Origin: an uncultured Methylococcaceae bacterium
GTDB taxonomy: Bacteria > Pseudomonadota > Gammaproteobacteria > Methylococcales > Methylomonadaceae
Direction: 5' to 3'
Length of the DNA stretch: 38,383 nt
Assembly (NCBI GenBank): GCA_903934035.1
Contig: CAIZMK010000004.1
Span: 1 to 38,383, forward strand
Shown here: positions 19,642 through 29,423 of the stretch, piece after piece
How the letters are laid out: every line of letters begins with the position of its first letter
Position numbering within the stretch: the stretch's first letter is position 1
Translations under genes and position numbers: made by a program
Notes under the pieces: generated by a model
Told to the model about the DNA's origin: nothing
The model's input: only the letters and a program-made list of their open reading frames with translations
Databases searched by the model: none

Positions 19642-21369
19642 CTAATGAGTTTTCTTACTTAATAAAATTGGCATCGTTTCTTTTTGATCTGGTGCAACAT
19701 CAAGTATTCTTAACGCTCCCGCCATTACTTTAGAAAAAACGGGTGCTGAAACTAATCCACCGTAATATTGGCCAGCAGAAGGCTCGTCTATCATTACAAC
19801 AATTATCAATCTTGGATCTGTAGCCGGAGCCATTCCAGCAAAAACTGCAAAATAATTTTTCTCAGTATATCCACCAGCACTGGCTTTTTTTACTGTCCCT
19901 GTTTTACCTGCAGCCGTATAACCATCGACTCTCGCCTCGTATGCAGTGCCATCTTTCATCAATACAGTTTCCATCATTTGTCTGACGCTTTTTGCAGTTT
20001 TAGCTGAAAACACTCTGACCGGATGATCATCTTCTTCGCGCTTTAACAAACTTACTGAATGTAAAACACCATCATCAGCTAAAGCCGTATAAGATCTGGC
20101 AAGTTGCAAAGCTGAACTACTTAAACCGTATCCGAATGACATAATAGCCCGATCAAACTCAGTCCATTTTTTATAGTCACGCATGGTGCCACTGGCTTCA
20201 CCGGGAAAGCCTGATTCTGCAGAAACACCAAAACCAAGTTTATGGTAAATATTCCACAAATATTTAGGTGGCATTTTTAATGACATCATACTAACCCCAA
20301 TGTTACTGGATTTTTTTATGACATGTGTCAGATCCAATGTGCCGTAGTTATGTACATCTTTAACCGTGTTGCGACCAATTTGATAGGTTCCATTTGTCAT
20401 AAACATGCTGCTGGGACTGACATAACCACCATCTAAAGCTGCAGCAACAACGAATGGTTTAACCGTTGATCCGGGTTCAAAAATATCAGTTAAAGCTCTA
20501 TTTCTGTGTGACCCTTCAGTTAAACTACTTTTAGTATTCGGATTAAAGGAAGGTTGGTTAACTGCAGCCAAAATTTCCCCATTTTTCGCATCCAATACTA
20601 TTAGTGTTCCAGACTTTGCTTTATTAAGACTTACCGCCAATTGCAATTCTCTGTATGCCAAGTATTGAATACGCTGATCAATACTTAACTCAATATTCTT
20701 TCCCGATATAGGTTCTTTTATACTTTCTATATCTTCAATAATTCGACGCTGCCCATCCCTGATAACCCTTTTACTTCCCTCGCTACCTTTTAGCTGTGCT
20801 TCATAATTAAATTCTATGCCTTCTTGCCCAACATCCTCAAAATCTGTAAAACCCACTAAATGTGCAGAAACAGCACCTGCTGGGTAAAAGCGTTTAAACT
20901 CTCTTTCAAAATAAACGCCATCAAGTTTTAAGGCTTTTACCTGCTCACTAATCTGTGGATTAACTCTACGAGCGATATAAATAAATCGTCTTTGAGCATA
21001 TTGTTTTACCAATTCTTTTATTTTGCCAGTCGGCAAATTCAGCAATTTTTCCATTTGCATGAGCTGCTCATCTTTAAGAAATTTCAGCTCTCTAGGATTG
21101 ATACCCACCGACTCAACGGGCGTACTAATTGCCAAGGGCTCTCCATTTCTATCTTTTATCATGCCTCTGTATGCAGAAACAGCGACATCATCTACTTGCC
21201 TTTTATCACCTTCTTCCTTGAGAAACTGCTTATTAAAAACTTGAAGATCGATAGCGCGACCCATTAATATCAGCATGCAAGTCATTATAAAGATAAGAAG
21301 GAAATTTCTTCTCCCAGAAAAATCACTTACTAAAGCCTTTCTTACATTCCTGACTCGAAAATCTAACAT
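19642..21369 (-). CDS. ftsI: Peptidoglycan D,D-transpeptidase FtsI (PBP3)
   Basis: EPGSTVKPF (SxxK), KKSSNIGVS (SxN), AGKTGTVKK (KTG). Confidence 0.97.
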   Translation of the reverse strand: MLDFRVRNVRKALVSDFSGRRNFLLIFIMTCMLILMGRAIDLQVFNKQFLKEEGDKRQVDDVAVSAYRGMIKDRNGEPLAISTPVESVGINPRELKFLKDEQLMQMEKLLNLPTGKIKELVKQYAQRRFIYIARRVNPQISEQVKALKLDGVYFEREFKRFYPAGAVSAHLVGFTDFEDVGQEGIEFNYEAQLKGSEGSKRVIRDGQRRIIEDIESIKEPISGKNIELSIDQRIQYLAYRELQLAVSLNKAKSGTLIVLDAKNGEILAAVNQPSFNPNTKSSLTEGSHRNRALTDIFEPGSTVKPFVVAAALDGGYVSPSSMFMTNGTYQIGRNTVKDVHNYGTLDLTHVIKKSSNIGVSMMSLKMPPKYLWNIYHKLGFGVSAESGFPGEASGTMRDYKKWTEFDRAIMSFGYGLSSSALQLARSYTALADDGVLHSVSLLKREEDDHPVRVFSAKTAKSVRQMMETVLMKDGTAYEARVDGYTAAGKTGTVKKASAGGYTEKNYFAVFAGMAPATDPRLIIVVMIDEPSAGQYYGGLVSAPVFSKVMAGALRILDVAPDQKETMPILLSKKTH

Positions 21370-21636
21370 TTAAGGATTTATATAAATAATTTTTTCTCGT
21401 AATGGCATGATCAACCTTAATTGATCTCGAGCCATCAATTCAATCCTATTTTGCTCAGTTAGCATAGACAGCTCTAGTTGCAATTGCCCCCACTCAATTT
21501 CATAGTGATCCAACTGCTTTTCCTGGCTTTGAATATCAATAAAAAGCAAATGAGTATAGTACTTACTATAAATTACCGACAAAGCCGATAATAACAGTAC
21601 TGCTCCTAGCACACATAAAAGTCTATGTATTACCAT
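21370..21636 (-). CDS. ftsL: Cell division protein FtsL
   Basis: 88-aa bitopic coiled-coil protein between ftsI and rsmH. Confidence 0.88.
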   Translation of the reverse strand: MVIHRLLCVLGAVLLLSALSVIYSKYYTHLLFIDIQSQEKQLDHYEIEWGQLQLELSMLTEQNRIELMARDQLRLIMPLREKIIYINP

Positions 21637-22568
21637 TAAATTCTCTCAGCAACCCGCATAACTGCACTTCTAGCTCTTGGGTTTTGGCTAATTTCATGAT
21701 CACTGGCTTTAAAGCCTTTACCTGGTTTCTTTAGGATACCCTTAAGAATATCAATCTCTTTAATAGGTAGTTTTCCAGGATTATGTTTTGCACCTGATTC
21801 ATCTCTAATGAAGCGCTTTACTATTCGATCCTCCAGAGAGTGGAAAGATATCACCACTAACTTACCTTCCGGAGCCAGAACTCGTATTGCCTGACCTAGA
21901 ACCATAGACAATTCATCTAGTTCCTTATTGATTTCAATACGGATGGCCTGAAATGTCCTTGTCGCAGGATGCTTGTGCTTTTCCCTTATCGGCACTACGT
22001 CTTCAATTAAATCAGCTAACTGCTTAGTCGTTGTAATCGGAGATTTCACACGCTGCTCTAATATTGCTCGAGCTATGCGTCTTGCGAATTTCTCTTCACC
22101 ATATTCAAACAATACCTTAACCAAATCTTTTTCATCTACACTTGATAACCATTGTTCGGCCGATAGCCCAGCGCTGCTATCCATTCTCATATCCAAAGGG
22201 CCATCTCGTAAAAAACTAAAGCCCCTTTCTGGGTTATCAAGTTGAGGCGAGGAAACGCCTAAATCCAATAAAATACCATCGACTTTTCCTACTAAGCCTT
22301 CGCTAATGACTATATTTTCTAACTGAGAAAAGCAACTATGTTTAAGTGCAAAGCGCTTGTCTAGTAACATCTCTTTAGCTCGCTGTGCATTAATTGCATC
22401 TGCATCACGATCAAACGCTAACAATCGACCACTTGAACTCAATATGTCCAATATACCCTGACTATGGCCTCCTCGGCCAAAAGTACAGTCTAGATAAACT
22501 CCATCGCTCTTAATCGCTAACTGCTGCAAGGCTTCAGCATACATAACGGGCAAATGTTCCATTAACAA
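21636..22568 (-). CDS. rsmH: 16S rRNA (cytosine1402-N4)-methyltransferase
   Basis: HLPVMYAEAL, DCTFGRGGHSQGIL, LDLGVSSPQLDNPERGFSF. Confidence 0.97.
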   Translation of the reverse strand: MLMEHLPVMYAEALQQLAIKSDGVYLDCTFGRGGHSQGILDILSSSGRLLAFDRDADAINAQRAKEMLLDKRFALKHSCFSQLENIVISEGLVGKVDGILLDLGVSSPQLDNPERGFSFLRDGPLDMRMDSSAGLSAEQWLSSVDEKDLVKVLFEYGEEKFARRIARAILEQRVKSPITTTKQLADLIEDVVPIREKHKHPATRTFQAIRIEINKELDELSMVLGQAIRVLAPEGKLVVISFHSLEDRIVKRFIRDESGAKHNPGKLPIKEIDILKGILKKPGKGFKASDHEISQNPRARSAVMRVAERI

Positions 22569-22578
22569 TTCCCCTTTA

Positions 22579-23046
22579 TTAAAAGGACAATGACCCTAAC
22601 TCTTCCAAGCCATCATTATCACCACCATCTAACCATTGCTGCTCTTTAGCTAACCAAGCATCATCATTCCATATCTCAAATTTATTTAACTGCCCAACTA
22701 GGACAATTTTTTTATCCATCTGAGAAAACTTTCTTAATTTTTCTGGCAATAACAATCGACCTTGAGCATCCATCTCACACTCCGAAGCATTGCCTATAAC
22801 AAAGCGCCTTAGTTTTCCTGCCATTTTATTCAATGTGGGTAATTTACTTATTGTTAGTTCTAATTTTTCCCATTCTGGAAGTGGGTACAGCCACAAACAG
22901 CCGTGCTCACCAATGCACTGTTCGTTTACTGCAACGGTTACAACCATTTGACGATCACAGCAATCCTGTAATTCCTCACGATAACGTGTTGGAATTGCAA
23001 GACGACCCTTATCATCTAAGTTGATAGAACTGATGCCACGAAACAA
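22579..23046 (-). CDS. mraZ: Transcriptional regulator MraZ; likely TTG start at 23044-23046 (the ORF track extends to 23097)
   Basis: (L/M)FRGISSINLDDKGRLAIPTRYRE is the canonical MraZ N-terminus; 'MVKSGGKWLFLEYFGGF' would run through the operator-like repeats. Confidence 0.88.
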   Translation of the reverse strand: MFRGISSINLDDKGRLAIPTRYREELQDCCDRQMVVTVAVNEQCIGEHGCLWLYPLPEWEKLELTISKLPTLNKMAGKLRRFVIGNASECEMDAQGRLLLPEKLRKFSQMDKKIVLVGQLNKFEIWNDDAWLAKEQQWLDGGDNDGLEELGSLSF

Positions 23047-23072
23047 AAAACCCCCAAAATACTCTAAAAATA

Positions 23073-23099
23073 ACCACTTACCACCACTTTTTACCACTT
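23073..23099 (-). promoter_or_regulatory. Three MraZ-box-like direct repeats (AAGTGGT, 10-bp period)
   Basis: ACCACTT on + at 23073-23079, 23083-23089, 23093-23099; exact 10-bp phase immediately upstream of mraZ. Confidence 0.85.
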
Positions 23100-23106
23100 T
23101 TCCAAC

Positions 23107-23135
23107 ACTATAAATTCCAAACGACTTTCAGTCAA
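23107..23135 (-). promoter_or_regulatory. Sigma70-type promoter for the dcw cluster: TTGACT-N17-TATAGT
   Basis: Minus strand: TTGACT (23135-23130), 17-bp spacer, TATAGT (23112-23107); predicted start falls near the MraZ-box array. Confidence 0.8.
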
Positions 23136-23427
23136 GGAAGATTTCATTCAAACACTTTCTTTTTAATAAAAAACCTGCTGCATCAACTGAAAATAAAAAT
23201 GAAATAAAGTAATAGAAATAAAAATTCCTTTTTATGTCGTATAGGTAATAACCCTTCAATTGATCGAATAAATTTATATTAACTACCTAGAACTAGAGAT
23301 AAAAAATTAATTACTACAACATCCAATGAAGACAAATATTTTTAACCCATTTATTAATATGACAAATTTAATCTAAATGAGCGCTTCGATATATAGCAAT
23401 GACAAGCTCACTTTAAGGATGAAACTA

Positions 23428-23487
23428 ATGAATTACGATCACAAGGCATTATTAGGTTTTTACACTAACTCAAAACAACATATTTAA
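23428..23487 (+). other. Possible 19-aa small ORF MNYDHKALLGFYTNSKQHI
   Basis: ATG with AAGGA-like sequence ~8 nt upstream; no homology evidence. Confidence 0.2.
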
Positions 23488-23728
23488 TAAGTTACAGATC
23501 AATAACTGTTGTGTGGCATAACTAACTAACTAACAACTCCTCTGTCTATTTTTTTTACAAAAAGCAATAAAACCATCCATCTCATTCATCAACCTTGCTT
23601 AAAAAAATCTTTAACTGATTGTAGCTTATTGTTTTTATAGCTTGGGCATAGAAACTGCTTTAGATTTAATGAAGTAGTCAATTTTTAAAATAAATTGGTT
23701 TGATCTTACTAATAACGAGGTAAACATT

Positions 23729-25786
23729 ATGAAAATCAATGAACTTAGTCTGTCATTACGAGCATCTCTAGGTTTTTACGCAGCATTTTTGGCGCTAAGT
23801 TTAGTGTATGTTATGCCAGTGCAAGCTATGGAAGCACAATGGACTGGAAATAACAGTGGCAATTGGACAGATATCGGAAACTGGACAATAGCACCTAATG
23901 CAGGGTCTGACGTTTTGGTGACTAATTTAATAAGTGACTCAAATAATACGGTGACTTATAGCAACTTTGGCAATACCAGCGCCGGTGGCACTCCAGTTAC
24001 TGCGTTTAATTCTCTGATAGTTGAGGGTACTTTAATGACTATGACTCTCAATCAGCATTCGAATAGCTTTAATGCAGGTAGTCTTATAGTCGGTGATAAA
24101 GGTTCGGGTGCCTTTACTCAGGACAATAGCTTGGGTGGTGCTAATGTCAGTGTACAGACTATGATTATTGGCAATAATTATGGTGCCAGTGGTAGCTATA
24201 CCATGACTGATCAAAGCACTGGCAATGAGCTTAGTCTTAATGTTAGTCATAACGAAATCATTGGGCAAGATGGTGTAGGTGTTTTTGTTCAAAATGGCGG
24301 CCAAAATAAAGCGGGTAATTTACTGATCAATAATGACGGTGCTCAGGGAGCTGTTAGTTATACCCTTAACAAGGGTACATTAACGACTGAGCAAACTAAT
24401 ATTGGTAATGCTATGAACGACCCGAGTAATACCTCTACTTATAATCAAACAGGTGGCATTGCAACCACGGGAGCATTTTCTATGGCTACTGGTTGCAATC
24501 CTGCTACGGGGGGAGGGTGTGCGCCAGGTTCAGTTTCTTACGCTTATCTATCTGGTGGTAGTTTTAATGTGACCGGTCTTGCTATGGTGGGGGGAGGTGG
24601 CTATGCTGAACTTAACCAATCAGGGACGACAGCCTCAACGATCAATAGTTTATTTGTTGGTGCTGCAGCAAGCTCACTCGATTTAAGTAATTCTTTTGCT
24701 GCAACTGGGGTTGTAAGTCAAGGCGTAGTCAATTTATCTGGGGGCAGTTTACTCGTTACTCATTCTGCAGTTATCGGTGCTGGCGACTCTACAATTAATG
24801 GCCCAGCAATAGCGAGTACTGCCTATGGCATCAATGGTGTGGTTAATCAGTCTGGTGGTCAATTGTCAGTGGGCAGCAACCTTACCATTGGTCAAGCCGG
24901 TAGCATAACTGGTGGACAGGGTGTCTACAGCTTATCTGGTACAGGGCAGTTAGCCGTCGCTAATACCTTGGTGGTCGGTGATGAGGGTGGTGTCGCTAAA
25001 GGAACAGGAGTATTTAATCAGAACGGAGGCTCATTAAATGCTGCCAATATGACCGTGGGTACGGATAGTACTTTTAATTATTCTGGCGGTAGTTTTACCT
25101 TAAGCTCAGGGGCTGGGATTTTGACTAATGCTGGTCAAGTTACTATCAATGGCGGAGGAAATCAGACGCTATCTGCCAATGTCATTAATGAGGGTAACTT
25201 TAAGGTAACGGGCACAACCGTAGAATATACAGGCAACTTTCGCAACAATGGTGCTTATCATAGTGATCCATCAACCAATGTTTTTAATGGCTTAATAGTG
25301 GGTGCAAATGGATATTTAACAGGTGGATCAGGTGATGTATTCAAGATGCAGGGGGATTTTTATAACAACAGTACATCCGGGTTATGGGCTACTTCGACAG
25401 CTATGCTGGAGTTCACCGCATCGCCGGAGGCGGCGCATAAAATGACAACCATGGGGACTGCTTTCGGTCAATACGATTGGGGTATTCTACAAATTGATAG
25501 TGGCGCCAGTCTTAACTTGAGTGGCATTTATACGGTAGGTTGGCTTGATTTAATGGACGGTATCAGTCAATTAAATATGCTAACAGGTAACTTTACTATT
25601 TATTACGATGCTTCACTAGCAGCAAACGACTATTTAGCGGGCATTAGCAATAATGGCCATCTAGTTGCTTACAATGCCCGTCAAATTGTGCAAAATCCTT
25701 TAACCGTACCAGAACCCTCAACCTGGACCTTATTAGCCTTAAGTCTGTTAGCTTTATTGTTACACAGAAGACGCTCTTTCATTTAG
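23729..25786 (+). CDS. PEP-CTERM sorting domain protein with repeated beta-strand (beta-helix-like) passenger
   Basis: N-terminal signal-like segment; repeated VxNQSGGxLxVxxNLxIG / GVFNQNGGSLNAANMTVG units; C-terminal VPEPSTWTLLALSLLALLLHRRR. Confidence 0.92.
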   Translation: MKINELSLSLRASLGFYAAFLALSLVYVMPVQAMEAQWTGNNSGNWTDIGNWTIAPNAGSDVLVTNLISDSNNTVTYSNFGNTSAGGTPVTAFNSLIVEGTLMTMTLNQHSNSFNAGSLIVGDKGSGAFTQDNSLGGANVSVQTMIIGNNYGASGSYTMTDQSTGNELSLNVSHNEIIGQDGVGVFVQNGGQNKAGNLLINNDGAQGAVSYTLNKGTLTTEQTNIGNAMNDPSNTSTYNQTGGIATTGAFSMATGCNPATGGGCAPGSVSYAYLSGGSFNVTGLAMVGGGGYAELNQSGTTASTINSLFVGAAASSLDLSNSFAATGVVSQGVVNLSGGSLLVTHSAVIGAGDSTINGPAIASTAYGINGVVNQSGGQLSVGSNLTIGQAGSITGGQGVYSLSGTGQLAVANTLVVGDEGGVAKGTGVFNQNGGSLNAANMTVGTDSTFNYSGGSFTLSSGAGILTNAGQVTINGGGNQTLSANVINEGNFKVTGTTVEYTGNFRNNGAYHSDPSTNVFNGLIVGANGYLTGGSGDVFKMQGDFYNNSTSGLWATSTAMLEFTASPEAAHKMTTMGTAFGQYDWGILQIDSGASLNLSGIYTVGWLDLMDGISQLNMLTGNFTIYYDASLAANDYLAGISNNGHLVAYNARQIVQNPLTVPEPSTWTLLALSLLALLLHRRRSFI

Positions 25787-25797
25787 ATAGATAGATA

Positions 25798-25830
25798 GAG
25801 TAAGGATAGGCAGTAGGCCCATCCTTACTC
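25798..25830. terminator. Inverted repeat between convergent genes, possible terminator without a U tract
   Basis: GAGTAAGGAT 25798-25807 / ATCCTTACTC 25821-25830, perfect 10 bp; preceded by an ATAG microsatellite. Confidence 0.6.
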
Positions 25831-25838
25831 AGATCACA

Positions 25839-27425
25839 TTAAGCCTGGCTATTTAAATAATCTTCATAATTGCCGTTAAAATCAACAATACCATTAGGCG
25901 TTAACTCAATAATACGGGTTGCTAATGACGAAACAAACTCTCTATCATGGCTGACAAAAATTAAGGTGCCAGGATAGTTTTCTAATGCAGAATTTAACGA
26001 CTCAATAGACTCCATGTCCAAGTGATTGGTCGGCTCATCCATGACCATGATATTATTCTTTTGTAAAATCAATTTGCCAAATAACATGCGACCTTGTTCA
26101 CCACCCGAAATGACTTTAACGGATTTGTTAATATCATCAGCAGTAAATAATAAGCGTCCTAAAGTGCCGCGTATGGCTTGATCATCATCGCTTTCTTTAC
26201 GCCATTGCCCCATCCATTCGATCAGCGTTAAGTTTTCGGCAAAGTCTTCAGTGTGATCTTGAGCAAAATAACCTATTTCTGAATTTTCAGACCATTTGAC
26301 TACGCCAGTATCCGGCGCTAAATCCCCCACTAAGGTTCGTAATAAGGTAGATTTTCCAATTCCGTTAGGACCGATAACCGCAACACGCTCACCTACCGCA
26401 ATCATAAGCTTTAGGTTTTTAAACAAAGGCTCTTCTTCATAGCCTTTACTTAAGTCTTCAACTTCTAAGGCTAAGCGATGCAGCTTCTTGGTTTGATCAA
26501 AACGCAAGAAAGGATTAACTCGACTAGAAGGCTTAACTTCATCGAGTTTAATTTTATCTAATTGTTTAGCTCGTGAAGTGGCTTGTTTAGCTTTAGAGGC
26601 ATTAGCTGAAAAACGACTCACGAAAGATTGCAATTCAGCAATCTGAACTTTCTTCTTAGCATTGCCAGCCAGTAAGCGTTCACGCACTTCGGTAACAGCG
26701 ATCATATAGTCATCATAGTTGCCGGGATAAACACGCAATTCACCATAATCCATGTCAGCCATATGTGTGCAGACACTATTTAGAAAATGGCGATCATGCG
26801 AAATGATAACCATGGTGCAATCGCGTTGATTAAGTATATTTTCCAGCCAACGTATAGTATTGATGTCCAAGTTATTGGTCGGCTCATCTAATAACATAAT
26901 GTCAGGATTGGCAAATAAGGCTTGTGCCAACAAAACGCGCAATTTCCAGCCAGGAGCGACAGCGCTCATTAGACCATTATGCTGATCTAAAGGAATATCT
27001 AAACCTAACAGCAATTCACCAGCACGCGATTCAGCGGTATAACCATTATATTCGCCTACCACCGCTTCAAGCTCTGCGGCATGCATATAATCATCTTCAG
27101 AAGCATCAAGATTAGCATAGATGGCATCACGCTCAGACATGGCTGCCCACATTTCGGCATGCCCCATCATAACCACATCCAATACACGGTGATTTTCATA
27201 GGCGAATTGATCTTGACGCAATACACCGAGACGTTCATTGGGAGTGATACTGACGTTGCCTGCAGACGGATCTAAATCGCCGCTTAATATTTTCATGAAG
27301 GTTGATTTACCGCAGCCGTTAGCGCCGATTAAACCATAACGGTTGCCGTCGCCAAATTTAACTGAGACATTTTCAAATAAGGGTTTGGCCCCAAATTGCA
27401 TAGTGATGTTAGCTGTAGATATCAA
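25839..27425 (-). CDS. ybiT: ABC-F family ATPase, YbiT-like
   Basis: Two ABC modules ([38 protein letters not shown]) and an ABC-F linker; closely resembles YbiT ([25 protein letters not shown]). Confidence 0.92.
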   Translation of the reverse strand: MISTANITMQFGAKPLFENVSVKFGDGNRYGLIGANGCGKSTFMKILSGDLDPSAGNVSITPNERLGVLRQDQFAYENHRVLDVVMMGHAEMWAAMSERDAIYANLDASEDDYMHAAELEAVVGEYNGYTAESRAGELLLGLDIPLDQHNGLMSAVAPGWKLRVLLAQALFANPDIMLLDEPTNNLDINTIRWLENILNQRDCTMVIISHDRHFLNSVCTHMADMDYGELRVYPGNYDDYMIAVTEVRERLLAGNAKKKVQIAELQSFVSRFSANASKAKQATSRAKQLDKIKLDEVKPSSRVNPFLRFDQTKKLHRLALEVEDLSKGYEEEPLFKNLKLMIAVGERVAVIGPNGIGKSTLLRTLVGDLAPDTGVVKWSENSEIGYFAQDHTEDFAENLTLIEWMGQWRKESDDDQAIRGTLGRLLFTADDINKSVKVISGGEQGRMLFGKLILQKNNIMVMDEPTNHLDMESIESLNSALENYPGTLIFVSHDREFVSSLATRIIELTPNGIVDFNGNYEDYLNSQA

Positions 27426-27513
27426 GGTGTTAGTCCGAAGGGTAGAGTAAAAAGTTAGGTGTGAGAGATAATTGACATAGAAAGAGAGGCCCCCAAAGCT
27501 TTCTTAAGATAGT

Positions 27514-28050
27514 TTAACTTAACCATATTTCGGGGATTATGTGAGCGGTATGCTGCTCATCGCTGAGCCAAATCTGTCCATCTTGAAGGCTAATTTGTAA
27601 TTGCATGCTTCGTTTTATGAGCGGTGCCAGTTGGTCAGTATCTGTTTTAAGTAAGTTGATGATCTTGATATTTTTAAAACGCACTATTTTACTTTTAATT
27701 TGGCTCCACCACACGCTATTACGTCCGCCATAAGTGTAAATCAGCGCCTGTTCTGCACGGCTAGAAGCTTTTCGGATGCGCTTTTCATCGGGCATACCAA
27801 CATCAATCCAGAGCTCAATATCATCGATTAAACTTTTTTGCCAAATATCAGGTTCATCTTCTGAGCATAAACCTTTAGAAAATTGCAAGTGCTCGTGAGC
27901 ATTGAGAACAAATGCCACTAAACGCACCATCATGCGTTCTTCAGTTTCGGAAGGATGCAAAGCAATAGTCAGGTTATGTAAAGCATAATAGCCTCTATCC
28001 ATGTCAGCAATCTGACAATCGGCTTTATAAATAGTTGACTTAAGTGCCAT
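27514..28050 (-). CDS. yaeQ: YaeQ family protein (preferred start MALKSTIYKA at 28050; ORF track extends to 28125)
   Basis: MALKSTIYKADCQIADMDRGYYALHNLTIALHPSETEERMMVRL is typical YaeQ. Confidence 0.9.
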   Translation of the reverse strand: MALKSTIYKADCQIADMDRGYYALHNLTIALHPSETEERMMVRLVAFVLNAHEHLQFSKGLCSEDEPDIWQKSLIDDIELWIDVGMPDEKRIRKASSRAEQALIYTYGGRNSVWWSQIKSKIVRFKNIKIINLLKTDTDQLAPLIKRSMQLQISLQDGQIWLSDEQHTAHIIPEIWLS

Positions 28051-28331
28051 GCAGGTTAGTAAATCTTCGATAAAAGTGGATTTTAATAGCGCATAGTTTA
28101 GCACAGCCGTGTTAACTCTAGGCATCCGCCTGTCGATTAAATCTGACCAATCTTAGTAGCTTGTAGTAGCTTGGCTTTCAATGACTTACATTTAGCTAGT
28201 ATTTAACCTACGCCCTTGTAAATATAAACAGATCATAAGTATTGGAGGTTGCGCATTACAGTATTTGGTGTCACTATGTTAGGCGTTAGCAATCTATCTT
28301 TTTATCTTTAGTTAGCAGAGGAAATATCCTA

Positions 28332-29093
28332 ATGAAACCTATTATTTTTATTACCAGCTTGTTATTGCTGAATACCATGATAAATGTAGCGCAGGCCGCA
28401 GCATGTCCAACAACAGGACAAGTTATGGCTGTTGCGACTACCATAACAAACACTGCTGTTAGTTTTAAAGGGCTTGCAGCTAATCAGTGGGTTAGCGTTG
28501 GTGGTTTAACCCTGACGGCACCTAACCCAGGTCTTTATAATCAACCTAACAAAGTAGCGGCAGAATTTGCCAATCATCTAAATGGGGTACATCCTAACAA
28601 TAATTTTGGAACTACCGCTTTATCGGGCTGGAATTCTGGGGCTGCTTCGGGACCTAGAGTAACATTTACTCCTGTAGACAATACAAATCAGAATACACCC
28701 GCCATATCGTCTAGCTCACCCGAAATTATGCCGACGGTTACAACATCTATTCAGATATTAGGTAATGGCATTACATTAAGTACTTTATTAGTGGGCAATA
28801 CGGTTTGCGTAGGCTCTGCAGGTCTATGGCAAGCACAGGAATATCATAAAGCACCTTCCGGTGCGCAGAATAATTTGATTGATTACCATCATGGTAATGC
28901 CAGTACGACTGACCCTACCGCACCAGTAGGATCATGGTCTATTACTGGAAATACTGTCAACTATACGTATCACGGAAGTTCAACCTATACCGACACGGTC
29001 TACGACAATGGCAATGGCACTTATACTTTTTGTGATAGCAATGGCAACACCACAATAGCGAGTGCTATTAAAGCTGGACCAGTCGGCTGTTAA
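28332..29093 (+). CDS. Small secreted/periplasmic protein of unknown function
   Basis: Signal peptide MKPIIFITSLLLLNTMINVAQA^A; four Cys in the mature part; SD-like AGAGGA upstream. Confidence 0.75.
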   Translation: MKPIIFITSLLLLNTMINVAQAAACPTTGQVMAVATTITNTAVSFKGLAANQWVSVGGLTLTAPNPGLYNQPNKVAAEFANHLNGVHPNNNFGTTALSGWNSGAASGPRVTFTPVDNTNQNTPAISSSSPEIMPTVTTSIQILGNGITLSTLLVGNTVCVGSAGLWQAQEYHKAPSGAQNNLIDYHHGNASTTDPTAPVGSWSITGNTVNYTYHGSSTYTDTVYDNGNGTYTFCDSNGNTTIASAIKAGPVGC

Positions 29094-29130
29094 CGATTCT
29101 ATTCATGAATCTACTTTTTCCACCGACTCT

Positions 29131-29160
29131 TAACTAGGGGCAGGTCGCGACCTGTCCCTA
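29131..29160. repeat. Near-palindrome GGGGCAGGTCGCGACCTGTCCC
   Basis: Self-complementary except for one symmetric mismatched pair. Confidence 0.7.
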
Positions 29161-29206
29161 ACATCATCGTTACATTCACCCGATAACTGCGGGCTGAAAT
29201 AAAGCT

Positions 29207-29362
29207 TTACGAACTCTGGAGACTTTGAAAGTATTTTTCATAATCATCAAAAACAATATCATCTGCCCTGAATACTAATCCACCCCAACCCTCACTGCCA
29301 TTAAGTAAAAGATTGACTACATCTGTAGGGGCATAGGTATCTACACAAATAATGGTTAGCAT
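29207..29362 (-). pseudogene. 51-codon ORF whose C-terminal part looks like the end of a real protein (APTDVVNLLLNGSEGWGGLVFRADDIVFDDYEKYFQSLQSS) and whose N-terminus lies in a repeat
   Basis: Manual translation of the minus strand; the first ~11 codons overlap the 93-bp repeat at 29331-29423. Confidence 0.35.
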
Positions 29363-29423
29363 TCCCACGCGCGAACGATAACATTGTGGTGAAGATCGTA
29401 GGGGCGTATTGCATACGCCCTTA
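29331..29423 (+). repeat. 93-bp repeat, copy 1 (inverted relative to 35179-35271)
   Basis: Exact reverse complement of 35179-35271, checked base by base; identity ends at both boundaries. Confidence 0.95.

Noticed and set aside
22579-23097. 172-aa form of MraZ starting at 23097
   Set aside because: The extra N-terminus translates the operator-like repeats; the canonical FRG start is at the TTG 23044-23046.
24032-24304. 90-aa minus-strand ORF inside the PEP-CTERM gene
   Set aside because: Antisense shadow of the repetitive coding sequence; no family features.
25784-25800. ATAG microsatellite as a phase-variation tract
   Set aside because: It lies at and after the PEP-CTERM stop codon, so length changes would not switch the coding frame.
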